DNA of 9,984 nucleotides from DASRQZ01 sp964571275. GTDB lineage: Bacteria > Myxococcota_A > Polyangia > Fen-1088. A program made the position numbers and the translations under genes. The notes under the pieces were generated by a model. That model was given only the letters and a program-made list of their open reading frames with translations. It was not told where the DNA came from and did not search any database. The stretch is from contig CAZNCQ010000275.1 of the NCBI GenBank assembly GCA_964571275.1, positions 1 to 9,984 on the forward strand, read 5' to 3'. Below, piece after piece: positions 1-6,921 of the stretch. Every line of letters begins with the position of its first letter. Position 1 is the stretch's first letter.

Positions 1-9
1 GTGTCTCAT
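1..9 (-). CDS. Start of an unidentified gene running off the left edge
   Basis: An ATG on the minus strand (bases 9-7) is preceded by a perfect GGAGG five bases upstream, which is the best-spaced Shine-Dalgarno sequence near this edge. Only three codons (Met-Arg-His) lie inside the window, so no product can be named. It lies on the same strand as the YfhO-type gene and follows it by about 150 bases, so it may be the next gene of that transcript. The stretch between them (bases 20-160) shows no convincing gene or terminator. The call rests only on the start signal. Confidence 0.45.
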
Positions 10-14
10 TGATT

Positions 15-19
15 CCTCC
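15..19 (-). promoter_or_regulatory. Ribosome binding site GGAGG
   Basis: GGAGG on the minus strand, followed by the five-base spacer AATCA and then ATG at 9-7. It is the main evidence for the gene leaving the left edge. Confidence 0.5.
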
Positions 20-160
20 GCGAGCCCTTTTCGATTTCTGGGAGACCAGCAAGTTGGAACGCTCTCCTGTACATGACCATTCGTTTAAGCCGGCATCGAG
101 GCTCAGACGCCCGGGTCCACCCGCGCGATCCCCTGTGCCGCCCGCCGGCATGCGCGGCTC

Positions 161-2506
161 TCACACCACCGCCGGGGCCGCCACCATTTCGCGTTCCCTT
201 CGGGCTCGCATCATGGCGAAGACGAGTAGACCGACGAGGACTCCGAGAGCGGCGACAGAGATCCAGAGTCCGACGGTGATCGCCGTCGACTCGAAACGAA
301 AAGTCACCCGATGCACACCAGCGGGAACAACCACCGCTCGCTGGGTGATGTTCGCACGGTAAATCGGGACCTCTGTCCCATCGACGCGCGCCACCCAACC
401 GGGATAGTAGGAGTCGGAAAACACCAGCACCGCGGGCCGTTCGGAATCGACATCCATGTCGACTTCTTGGCCCCCGTAGCGCACGAGTTCCACGCGACCG
501 CGCGTGGAGCTGCTGGACTGGTAGCCCGCCGGGGTCTCATCGAGCAACACCGAACGCCGTGGATCGAAGAGATCCGAGAACAGGACTCTCGCAGCGGCGG
601 CGGTCCCTCGCGCCGCGATGACGCCATCGACCAGGTACGCGCGAGGTAGCCGGTCGTCGATGTGGTAAAGATGCGCGCCGCCGTAGACACCCAGCGACGA
701 AAGACCGGCCGCCGGCGCGATCGGCCATAGTGAGGTGAGAAACCCGACGTTGTACATGCGCATCAGTTTCCAGAACACGGGAGTCGGCCGAAACTCTCCC
801 CCATCCATCGACGCGGTCCGGGTCAGCAATCCGGCGCGGTTTTGGTCGCCCCACACATCCACGAGGTAGTTGGGCGTCAAATTGGCGTAGCCATTCGGAG
901 ACGCCAAGCCGTAGATGACGTTGCTGCTCGGCTGGATGAACTCGCGCTGGTCCAGATAAGGCTGCAGATCGCCCTCCCAACCATGGGCTCGTTCGAAGGC
1001 TTCGCGGTGCGCGTGGTTTCCGCCCAGGCTGAAGATCCGAAAAAGGGATCCCTCGCGTCTCACGATCTCGACCGTCTTCGGAGGCTTCTGCCAGGCTGAA
1101 GCGTTGGCAATGGGATTTTGGCGCAGCTGGAAGTACAACAGATCGGCAACGGTCATCGCCAGCAGCGCCACCGTGACCGCAACCGGGACCCGTACCGGCG
1201 TTCCGCCCCATATCACGATCGTCGGGGCGCGACGGGCTAGTGATCGCGCCAACCCGCTCAACGCCATGGCCGCAAGTACAACGAGCGAGGCATCCGTGAT
1301 CAGGAGGAACCTCGTGGGAAAGCGAAAGTACTTCATCCCGGGCACGTGGTTGAAGACGAACCCGTAGACCGGGGTTGCGGGGCCGAGGACCAAGAGATAG
1401 GACGTCACCGCGGCGATCGAAAAGAAGCGGATATGCCAGTCCCGCCAACGCAGCAGCGGCGCCGAAATGGCGAGCAGCACCGTCAGCAGTCCAACGTATC
1501 CGTAGTCCTCCCAAAATATCCCTGGCCCCGTGTACGTGAGATCACCGACGTCGCCATTCCAATACGGACTGAAAAAGGTCCAGAACATCCTTGGGTCGTA
1601 GGCATATTTCGAGGCGTATTCCAGCGTCACTCCACCAGATCGCTGAGACAGCGACACTAGCTCGTAGGTGGGGATCAATTGAACGGCCGCCAGCAGTACG
1701 CCCAGCGCGAACACGCCGCCAAATGACCAGACGAACCCGGTCCCTAGAGCGCGCGTGACCTGCCGCCAAGTCCCACCGGTATGCTCCAAACCGCCGGCTG
1801 CGTGCCTTTGCGCGCTGAAGAATCGGAACGCGAAGTAGAACAGATACAGGAAGGCGCAGTAGTACGCGATCTGCGCGTTTCCGGCCAGGTTCTGCAGACC
1901 GAATACACACGCGAACCATAGAAGCGAGCGGTATGAGCGCCGCTTGGTCGCGCGCTCGAGCAGCGCGAGACCGACAGGAAGCCAGCACGCGACGTTGGCG
2001 ATACTCAGGTGTTTGATGTGAGCGATCAGGCTTCCACAGAAGGAGAATGCGAGCGCGGCCATCACGCTCGCGACGTAGGTGCATCCTATCTCGCGTGCGT
2101 AGCCGTACATCCCGATGCCGGCCGTGAGGACGATGAGAAGAATCGTGACGTTGAGAGCCACAAAGGGGTTCAAGAGGCCGAACAGAAGGAGGTTGAAAGG
2201 GTAACAGACCCCCGCCTCAGAGCGGGCCAGTAGGGGAAAGCCTCCGTAGATCTCGCGCACCCACAGGGGCCACTCACCCGAGCGGAGCGCTCGCCCGATC
2301 GCCACGCGGTAGGGAAAGCTCTCGTTCTGGATGTCGCTGGTGAAGACGTCGTCGGTCACGACGACGCCTTTCATCATCGTCAACTTCCAGAATGCCGACA
2401 GAGCGACCGTCGCAATGATCGCTACCGCGATCGCGGACCGGAATCGGGCATGCGAACCGGTACGAATCGGTGCCCAAACCGGCGTTGGATCGTCGATCAC
2501 CCCCAC
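161..2506 (-). CDS. YfhO-family polytopic membrane protein
   Basis: A 781-residue integral inner-membrane protein. Many hydrophobic helices run from about residue 22 to 460 (for example 22-42, 104-134, 143-162, 196-230, 255-278, 335-352, 361-380, 400-420, 440-458). A large soluble region follows (about 465-740), then a last helix at about 742-765 and a short basic tail. The region near 697-738 has the pattern typical of YfhO proteins: SDSYYPGW, then VDG, then ANITQRAV and a PAGVHRVTF stretch. YfhO members act in cell-envelope glycan work; in Bacillus and Listeria they are linked to sugar modification of teichoic acids. The substrate here cannot be read from sequence. The start is GTG at 2506; a second GTG two codons later (2500) is possible. 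It begins 12 bases after the stop of the small lipoprotein gene, and that gap contains a run of eight G on the coding strand that may serve as a crude ribosome binding site. Family assignment is confident, function is not. Confidence 0.88.
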   Translation of the reverse strand: MGVIDDPTPVWAPIRTGSHARFRSAIAVAIIATVALSAFWKLTMMKGVVVTDDVFTSDIQNESFPYRVAIGRALRSGEWPLWVREIYGGFPLLARSEAGVCYPFNLLLFGLLNPFVALNVTILLIVLTAGIGMYGYAREIGCTYVASVMAALAFSFCGSLIAHIKHLSIANVACWLPVGLALLERATKRRSYRSLLWFACVFGLQNLAGNAQIAYYCAFLYLFYFAFRFFSAQRHAAGGLEHTGGTWRQVTRALGTGFVWSFGGVFALGVLLAAVQLIPTYELVSLSQRSGGVTLEYASKYAYDPRMFWTFFSPYWNGDVGDLTYTGPGIFWEDYGYVGLLTVLLAISAPLLRWRDWHIRFFSIAAVTSYLLVLGPATPVYGFVFNHVPGMKYFRFPTRFLLITDASLVVLAAMALSGLARSLARRAPTIVIWGGTPVRVPVAVTVALLAMTVADLLYFQLRQNPIANASAWQKPPKTVEIVRREGSLFRIFSLGGNHAHREAFERAHGWEGDLQPYLDQREFIQPSSNVIYGLASPNGYANLTPNYLVDVWGDQNRAGLLTRTASMDGGEFRPTPVFWKLMRMYNVGFLTSLWPIAPAAGLSSLGVYGGAHLYHIDDRLPRAYLVDGVIAARGTAAAARVLFSDLFDPRRSVLLDETPAGYQSSSSTRGRVELVRYGGQEVDMDVDSERPAVLVFSDSYYPGWVARVDGTEVPIYRANITQRAVVVPAGVHRVTFRFESTAITVGLWISVAALGVLVGLLVFAMMRARREREMVAAPAVV

Positions 2507-2518
2507 GCCCCCCCCGGG

Positions 2519-2758
2519 CTACAGCAGGCCGTTCACAACGGGAGCGGTTTTTGCCGTCACCGTGGCAGTGCCTGATGTCAACCCAGCCCGGGTGGCGGTC
2601 ACCTTGATATCACCCGCGTTGAGCGCCGAACGCACGAAGACCCGATTGATCCCGCTTCCTCCAGAACCCGACTGAGTACTGGTGTTTCGGGTCGCGCAGC
2701 CCGCAGGTGCCAAGACAAAACGGAGCGCGCACCCGAGGAGGGGGCGTATGAATTTCAT
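2519..2758 (-). CDS. Small putative lipoprotein with a GH2-tail-like beta fragment
   Basis: A 79-residue exported protein. Residues 1-20 form a signal (two basic residues, then a hydrophobic stretch) ending at Cys21 in the context LAPAGC. Pro at -3 makes this an imperfect lipobox, so lipid attachment is likely but not certain. A Ser/Gly linker (about 27-36) follows. Residues about 37-72 (INRVFVRS, then DIKVTATRAGLTSGTATVT) resemble the last strands of the C-terminal beta-sandwich domain of bacterial GH2 beta-galactosidases, judged from memory of the family. No catalytic domain is present, so this is not an enzyme. The start at 2758 is supported by an AAGGAG site seven bases upstream; the frame stays open further upstream, but that part overlaps the preceding gene. 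It may be a stand-alone adhesion or binding module, or the remnant of a larger gene. The YfhO gene follows 12 bases later. Confidence 0.65.
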   Translation of the reverse strand: MKFIRPLLGCALRFVLAPAGCATRNTSTQSGSGGSGINRVFVRSALNAGDIKVTATRAGLTSGTATVTAKTAPVVNGLL

Positions 2759-2765
2759 CGAGAGA

Positions 2766-2771
2766 CTCCTT
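2766..2771 (-). promoter_or_regulatory. Strong ribosome binding site AAGGAG
   Basis: AAGGAG on the minus strand, seven bases before the ATG at 2758. It decides the start of the small lipoprotein against longer in-frame readings that extend to 2980. The 70-base gap upstream of that ATG shows no promoter good enough to list. Confidence 0.7.
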
Positions 2772-2828
2772 GGAGGGAAAGGGGGAGCCCTGACTCGAAA
2801 CGGGTCATCGCCCGGACAACAAATATGT

Positions 2829-3878
2829 CTAGAACGCGAAGCCGATGCACAACGTCGCAAGGGGACGCCATCGCCACGGTCGCCAAAAGACCGTGGCCTG
2901 CCCCGCTCGGATGATGGCGTAGCGCGCCTCCACCAGGTCGAGTTCAGCCCCGAGTCCGGCGGACACGGCGACGCCGCCAAACGTGCGCTGCAGGGACGCT
3001 ATCCCGCGCAGCAGCGCATCACTGACCCAGAAAGGGGCCGTGGCCCCGATGGCTTCAGGCGCGACGTGCGTGATGTCGATGCCGCCGCCGGCGGCTAAGG
3101 CTCCCACGAGCCGCGGCCGAATCGTCATGACCGCCGCCGCAAAAACTCTGAAGCTGCTGGATAGCAGCCGGGCGCGCCCGTCCGGTCCACTTATGGCCAA
3201 GGGAAGCCGCTCTGAAAAGCTCGCACCGAGCCGCAAACGGGTCCAGCGGAGATCCGCGCTCAGCTCCGGCCCTTGCGCGACTTGGGTCGTCGAGAGCGCA
3301 CTGGCGGTGTAGCCGGCGGCTATCGACCATCCTGGCCGCCGCGCACCTGCAACCGACGCCGGCGCCTCGGACGGTGGCGGAGGCAGTGGCGCAACCGGCG
3401 GCGGGGCGACGACCAGAGATCTTTCGAACTCCTTCGGGCTGACGCCTAGCGCGTGGCCTCTGAGGATCGCTTGCACCGACTCGTCCACGACGAAGCGAAT
3501 CAGTTCGATCTCGACGGGGTCCGGCCTGCTGCTGACGTCCAGTGCCCGCACGTAAACCAGGGCATCCTGTGCCGCGAGGAGGTACATGTCAGGGTGTGGT
3601 GCCTCGAGATCCAGCCAGAGATACGCAAGAGGCCCCTGGGGCCCGGCCCCTGGGGCGCGGGCCAATGCGTCCCGGATCAACAGCGGCGGATCGATTCGAG
3701 GCACTATGCTCGAAACGACCTCGAGTCCTCGCCGGCTCAGCGATGCGTGCAAGGCGGCCAGCACTTTCTCTGCGACGGTCGAATCGCCGGCCACGACGAT
3801 CTCGATGATCCGATTTTGCTCCGCCTGCGCGAATCGCGAGAGCAAGAGCGCCGCGAACAGCACCGCGAGTCGAGTCAT
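2829..3878 (-). CDS. Exported protein with N-terminal soluble domain and probable outer-membrane beta-barrel
   Basis: A 349-residue protein not recognised as a named family. Residues 1-19 form a clear signal peptide with a leucine/alanine core and an AQA cleavage site before Glu20. Residues about 20-155 form a mixed alpha/beta soluble domain. A proline-rich linker lies at about 159-173 (VAPPPVAPLPPPP). Residues about 183-349 contain alternating hydrophobic strands (such as WSIAAGYTASAL, RLRLGASFSERL, FGGVAVSAGLGAEL), and the chain ends in aromatic Phe, as outer-membrane barrels do. The start at 3878 was chosen because it opens directly on the signal peptide. An ATG at 3917 would add 13 residues with several charges, and neither start has a good ribosome site. 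It follows the anti-sigma gene on the same strand with a 67-base gap, so it is probably part of the sigma operon, as regulon member or sensor. That role is inferred from position only. Confidence 0.72.
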   Translation of the reverse strand: MTRLAVLFAALLLSRFAQAEQNRIIEIVVAGDSTVAEKVLAALHASLSRRGLEVVSSIVPRIDPPLLIRDALARAPGAGPQGPLAYLWLDLEAPHPDMYLLAAQDALVYVRALDVSSRPDPVEIELIRFVVDESVQAILRGHALGVSPKEFERSLVVAPPPVAPLPPPPSEAPASVAGARRPGWSIAAGYTASALSTTQVAQGPELSADLRWTRLRLGASFSERLPLAISGPDGRARLLSSSFRVFAAAVMTIRPRLVGALAAGGGIDITHVAPEAIGATAPFWVSDALLRGIASLQRTFGGVAVSAGLGAELDLVEARYAIIRAGQATVFWRPWRWRPLATLCIGFAF

Positions 3879-3945
3879 CCGCCCGCGCGGATCGGCGCGA
3901 TCCACCACGACATTCATGGGGAGCCGCGTGTGGCGTTCCGAAGGT

Positions 3946-4920
3946 TCAGCGATGTGACGCGGACCTCTCACGCCCGACTCCGTCGGCCGCGGGAGCACCT
4001 TCGAATGGCGCAGGAGACTCAGCCCCAATCTCAGCCAGGCGCTCGCTGGCCTGGTGGGCGTAAACGCTGTGTGGATAGGCCTGAAGAAACTTTCTCCAGG
4101 TCTGCTCCTCCTCGGCGAGACGCCCCATTCGTTTCAGCGCGGTCGCGCGGCCCGCGAGCGCCTCTTCGGCCGCCTCGCCGCGTTGGGCCAAGTGCCGATC
4201 GAACTGAGCCAGGGCTTCGGCCGGCCGCCCTTGCTCCAGCAACAATTTTCCTGCGAGCGCGAACGATATCCGGGTTTCGCGTGCCTCGGGATAGCGGTGC
4301 TGCAGCCTTCGGAAGACGACGATGGCTTGCTCCAGGCGGTTTCGGTCTCGCAAGGCAGACGCCTCTTCGAAAAGTGCGGCGGCCGTGGGTTTGCTCGTCG
4401 GTGCTCGTTGCGCGAATGAGAGCCGGTCTGGCTCGAGGTCGGGCGGTGGGGAGGAAGCGGGCGGATTCACCGCTACAGCCGCCGACTTGCGCATCGCTGG
4501 CGAGCGCGCTGCGACGGACGTTGTTTCGCGCACGAATAACGCCTGTTCAGCGACGCGCCGGCTCTTCCACCAGGTGGCACTCGCTGCGCCACCGAGCCCG
4601 AGAAGGACCGCTGCCAACGACATCGCCCAGCGCCCGCGGAACAGGAAGCGCATCGGCTCCCATCTCCCGCGTTCGACCCGGGCCAGCGCCCGCTCGATCG
4701 CTTGATTGTTCAGCCCCGAGTCCCAAGGCAAAGGCTGGAGGGCCGCTTGAGCCGACCGGGCGACTGCCATGTGAGCCGCGCAGGCGGCACAGACTTCGAG
4801 GTGTCGCTCGAGCGCCTCTCGCTCGGAGTCGGAGATCTTACCGGCCATTGCCCGATCGATTGACACCTCGGGATGGAGCGCAGGCTCGGAGTCGGTGCCC
4901 TCTTCGAGGCGAGCGTTCAT
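3946..4920 (-). CDS. Transmembrane zinc-finger anti-sigma factor with TPR-like C-terminal tail
   Basis: A 324-residue single-pass membrane protein. The cytoplasmic front has the ZAS signature H-x3-C-x2-C (His40, Cys44, Cys47), which in this family binds zinc and holds an ECF sigma factor inactive. One membrane helix lies at about 97-117. A low-complexity stretch rich in Pro, Ala and Ser (about 140-180) leads to helical repeats at about 180-300 with TPR spacing (ALFEEASALRDRNRLEQAIV, then LLEQGRPAEALAQFDRHL, then LKRMGRLAEEEQTWRKFL). By topology this tail should lie in the periplasm, where it could bind a signal protein. The ATG at 4920 overlaps the stop of the sigma gene as ATGA, a sign of translational coupling and of a partnership between the two products. 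The downstream barrel protein is the obvious candidate partner. The anti-sigma call is strong; the TPR call is moderate. Confidence 0.87.
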   Translation of the reverse strand: MNARLEEGTDSEPALHPEVSIDRAMAGKISDSEREALERHLEVCAACAAHMAVARSAQAALQPLPWDSGLNNQAIERALARVERGRWEPMRFLFRGRWAMSLAAVLLGLGGAASATWWKSRRVAEQALFVRETTSVAARSPAMRKSAAVAVNPPASSPPPDLEPDRLSFAQRAPTSKPTAAALFEEASALRDRNRLEQAIVVFRRLQHRYPEARETRISFALAGKLLLEQGRPAEALAQFDRHLAQRGEAAEEALAGRATALKRMGRLAEEEQTWRKFLQAYPHSVYAHQASERLAEIGAESPAPFEGAPAADGVGRERSASHR

Positions 4921-5534
4921 GCCTCCCCTCCCAGCCTTCGGCGCAGGTGCTCTTTTGCGACGCGAAGGCGGCTCTTGGCGGTGTTCACCGACACTCCCGT
5001 TTCGGCCGCAATTTCCTCGACGGAGTATCCCAACACCATGCGCATCACGACCACCTCGGCCTGAACGGTCGAAAGCTCGTCGATCAGGGTCCGCGCGAAC
5101 CAGAGATCCGGAAGAGACTCCTGTCCGCTTGTGGAGTTGGCGGTACCCTGCTCGGCCAGAGCGCGGTCGCGTTGCTCACGGTTCCGACCCCGCTGGCGAC
5201 CGGCAATGGCTGCGCGGAGCACGATTCGATTCGTGTAGTGGACGATCGAACCTTCGAACCGATAACTGGGTAGCGCACGCAAGATCTTGATCAGGCATTC
5301 CTGAATGATGTCTTCCAGCTCGGCGTGCTTTGGCCCCAGAACTGCCCGACATACGCCACGGACCGAGGGAGCGATCCCCTCCAAGAAGCGCCGCAACGCC
5401 ATGGGATCTCTGGTCCTCGCTGCCAGAGCGGCCAGGCTGGTGAGTTGATCGTCGCCGCCCGGCTCGGATGCTCGGTCGCCGGCCGTTGTCTCAGTCTCGG
5501 CGGTCAAGTCCGTTTTATGGTGCGCCGAACGCAT
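4917..5534 (-). CDS. ECF-type RNA polymerase sigma factor
   Basis: A 205-residue sigma factor of the extracytoplasmic-function type, which directs RNA polymerase to a small set of promoters when released from its anti-sigma factor. Region 2 spans about 45-115 with the core-binding and -10 melting pattern (LEDIIQECLIKILRALPSY). Region 4 spans about 148-200 and contains the -35 helix-turn-helix (GYSVEEIAAETGVSVNTAKS). The first 40 residues are polar and not conserved. The ATG at 5534 is preceded only by a weak ribosome site (GTGAG). The gene overlaps the anti-sigma gene by four bases and starts 51 bases after the PD40 gene on the same strand, so it may be read from an upstream promoter or from one in that gap. 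A repeated 8-mer sits just upstream. ECF subgroup not assigned. Confidence 0.93.
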   Translation of the reverse strand: MRSAHHKTDLTAETETTAGDRASEPGGDDQLTSLAALAARTRDPMALRRFLEGIAPSVRGVCRAVLGPKHAELEDIIQECLIKILRALPSYRFEGSIVHYTNRIVLRAAIAGRQRGRNREQRDRALAEQGTANSTSGQESLPDLWFARTLIDELSTVQAEVVVMRMVLGYSVEEIAAETGVSVNTAKSRLRVAKEHLRRRLGGEA

Positions 5535-5565
5535 ATCTCACGGTTGAACAAGGAGACTCGGAAGG

Positions 5566-5587
5566 TGCCAATCGGACGATGCCAATC
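5566..5587. repeat. Direct repeat of TGCCAATC, 14-base period
   Basis: TGCCAATC occurs at 5566-5573 and again at 5580-5587 in the same orientation (GATTGGCA on the coding strand of the neighbouring genes). The pair lies 32-53 bases upstream of the sigma gene start and its right end touches the stop codon of the PD40 gene. It could be a pair of protein-binding sites or chance. Confidence 0.4.
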
Positions 5588-6503
5588 ATCGCCAGGCCTC
5601 GTAAATACGACTCACTCCGCTCGCGCGATCCGAGACGAACAGTATGTGACGTCCATCCTGGGACAGCCAGGGATCCCCCTCCCAATCAATTGGAGAATTC
5701 AGCGAGGCAGCCGGCGTGACGTTCGCAGAAAACGGAAGCGATGGGGCGGGACGAGCGGTCTCGAAGAGATCGGATGTGCTGCCGTCGGAGGGGCCTCGCG
5801 AGCTCCAGAACAGCGAGAGACCATGGTCGAAAAGCGCCGGATTCTCGTCCTGCCTGCCAGAACTGATCTCCGAAAGGGCGCGGACGGCTTGCCAAGCTCC
5901 CAAGGGATCCGTGCGAGTGGCGGCGTACAGCCCGAGGGGCAACTGATCTCGTTCGGAGGCAAATACCATCATCAGACCGCTCGGATCCACGCTCGGTCCC
6001 ATGTCGAGGGTCGACGTACCGAGTCCTGACATCTCCTCTGGAGCGCCCCATGGCTGATCTCGGGCGGGGCGTCGCGATACGTACAGACGATAGCCCAAGC
6101 CCGACCGATCACTCGATAAGTAGAGCACCAGGCCGTCGAGAGAAACGTCCGGATCCAAGTCATTGCCGGAGCTTGAAAGCTCGTTCACCAGAGTAGGAGG
6201 CGCAAAGGTCGGATTGGCCACGGTCCTCGTGCTGGTCCAGATGTCGAACAACCCGTTGTTTTGCGAGGAGAAGTAGATCTCGAGCTCGTCCTGCGTCAGC
6301 GTCGGATCATGGACGTCGATGTTGTCAGCGAGCAATCCGCCGACCAACGAGGGTGGAGAAAATGGCGACTGTCGTGCGACGTCTATCCCCGCATCGTCGG
6401 TGCCCTGTACCGCGATGATTCGTTCCGGCCTCATGCAGCCGAGCCCGGCGCAGACGATCCCGGTAAGCGCCCCGGAGAAAAGATCTCTCAGTTGCCTGAT
6501 CAT
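5586..6503 (-). CDS. Exported PD40 (WD40-like) beta-propeller protein
   Basis: A 305-residue protein with an N-terminal export signal (about residues 1-22) ending near Cys23 in AGLGC. This is a lipobox-like site but Gly at -3 is unusual, so lipoprotein status is only likely. Five PD40 blades can be read, each with the pattern D/N-P-x-(V/L)-x-x-D-G...hydrophobic strand-x-S: they begin near residues 66, 118, 169, 221 and 277 (for example DPDVSLDGLVLYLSSDRSG and DPWLSQDGRHILFVSDRASG). PD40 propellers, as in TolB, bind proteins or carbohydrates in the periplasm or at the cell surface; nothing here shows a catalytic site. The ATG at 6503 has a weak G-rich ribosome site directly before it. It lies upstream of the ECF sigma gene on the same strand with a 51-base gap and may share its transcript. 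A short GC hairpin (CGCGC-AGAG-GCGCG) lies in its leader near 6527-6540. Confidence 0.85.
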   Translation of the reverse strand: MIRQLRDLFSGALTGIVCAGLGCMRPERIIAVQGTDDAGIDVARQSPFSPPSLVGGLLADNIDVHDPTLTQDELEIYFSSQNNGLFDIWTSTRTVANPTFAPPTLVNELSSSGNDLDPDVSLDGLVLYLSSDRSGLGYRLYVSRRPARDQPWGAPEEMSGLGTSTLDMGPSVDPSGLMMVFASERDQLPLGLYAATRTDPLGAWQAVRALSEISSGRQDENPALFDHGLSLFWSSRGPSDGSTSDLFETARPAPSLPFSANVTPAASLNSPIDWEGDPWLSQDGRHILFVSDRASGVSRIYEAWR

Positions 6504-6784
6504 CCCCTCGCTCAGAAACTACACCGCGCAGAGGCGCGTGGGGCTATTTTTGAACTGCAGGCACCGAAGCAACCGCATTTTGTTGCCGTTCGCGTCGGCG
6601 GCTCGGACCAGAGGTTGGCCGTGGAGCCGCGAACAGGCGGGGGACAGTGGGGGCTCTTCACGATAGATAGAGGGCCCTCGCCTGTCGGATTGGTGCAGCC
6701 CGCGGGCCGGAGCTCGTGATGCCGCTCGCGGACGACCCGCGCGAAGGTGGTTAGGACGAGGCCCGTCTGCCTGGTGGTAGCTTT

Positions 6785-6834
6785 ACTTCACGTGCGAGTT
6801 GCTTCTGAAGCTCCGCGTTTCCATGAGGTGAAGT
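6785..6834. repeat. Nested inverted repeats in the divergent promoter region
   Basis: ACTTCAC at 6785-6791 pairs with GTGAAGT at 6828-6834. Between them lies the near-perfect palindrome GCTTC-T-GAAGC at 6801-6811, and the left arm runs into the palindrome CACGTG at 6789-6794. The cluster is 88-137 bases upstream of the second sigma gene, where an operator would fit. The arms are short, so chance is not excluded. Confidence 0.3.
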
Positions 6835-6845
6835 TGAGATGCGAA

Positions 6846-6871
6846 GGAATAAGAGTCGAACGACCGTCGTC
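6846..6871 (+). promoter_or_regulatory. Candidate ECF-type promoter for the second sigma gene
   Basis: GGAAT at 6846-6850 is followed after 17 bases by CGTC at 6868-6871. This resembles the general ECF pattern of a GGAA(C/T) -35 box and a CGTC-like -10 box. It would start transcription roughly 45 bases before the ATG at 6922, consistent with a self-regulating sigma gene. It is one weak match in a short search, so confidence is low. Confidence 0.22.
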
Positions 6872-6912
6872 ACGGCCTCGTTGAGGTCGCGCCCGGAAAC
6901 CTACGGACGGCC

Positions 6913-6917
6913 GGGAG
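6913..6917 (+). promoter_or_regulatory. Ribosome binding site GGGAG
   Basis: GGGAG followed by the four-base spacer TCTA and then ATG at 6922. It supports the long start of the second sigma factor over a GTG at residue 45 of the same frame. Confidence 0.5.
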
Positions 6918-6921
6918 TCTA

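Larger units (their letters stand above)
6504..6921. other. Divergent intergenic region without a convincing gene
   Basis: This 418-base gap separates the PD40 gene (leftward) and the second ECF sigma gene (rightward), so it should hold promoters for both. Open frames crossing its left part run antisense to the PD40 gene and match no protein pattern. On the leftward strand, TTGCTT and AAAAAT near 6547-6570 could form a weak -35/-10 pair; this is not firm. Small inverted repeats and an ECF-like promoter candidate are listed separately. No terminator or RNA gene was recognised. Confidence 0.6.

Noticed and set aside
6..80. A possible small 24-residue gene ending with ATGA overlap at the left-edge start
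   Set aside because: It has no ribosome site and no protein pattern; the overlap is probably chance.
537..1514. A 325-codon minus-strand frame inside the YfhO-type gene
   Set aside because: It lies in another frame of a confidently assigned membrane protein gene and gives an Arg-rich product without family features.
2759..2980. An N-terminal extension of the small lipoprotein to 153 residues
   Set aside because: It would overlap the preceding gene and bury the signal peptide; the AAGGAG site before 2758 gives a better start.
3879..4028. A longer start for the barrel protein (at 4028 or 3917)
   Set aside because: The extra residues are charged, would precede the signal peptide, and the 4028 start overlaps the anti-sigma gene without a ribosome site.
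3453..5273. A 606-codon open frame on the plus strand across the anti-sigma and sigma genes
   Set aside because: It is antisense to two clearly recognised genes, its product is Arg/Pro-rich with no domain pattern, and long antisense frames are expected in GC-rich coding DNA.
6261..6719. A 152-codon plus-strand frame reaching into the divergent gap
   Set aside because: About half of it is antisense to the PD40 gene, it has no convincing ribosome site, and the product shows no recognisable pattern.
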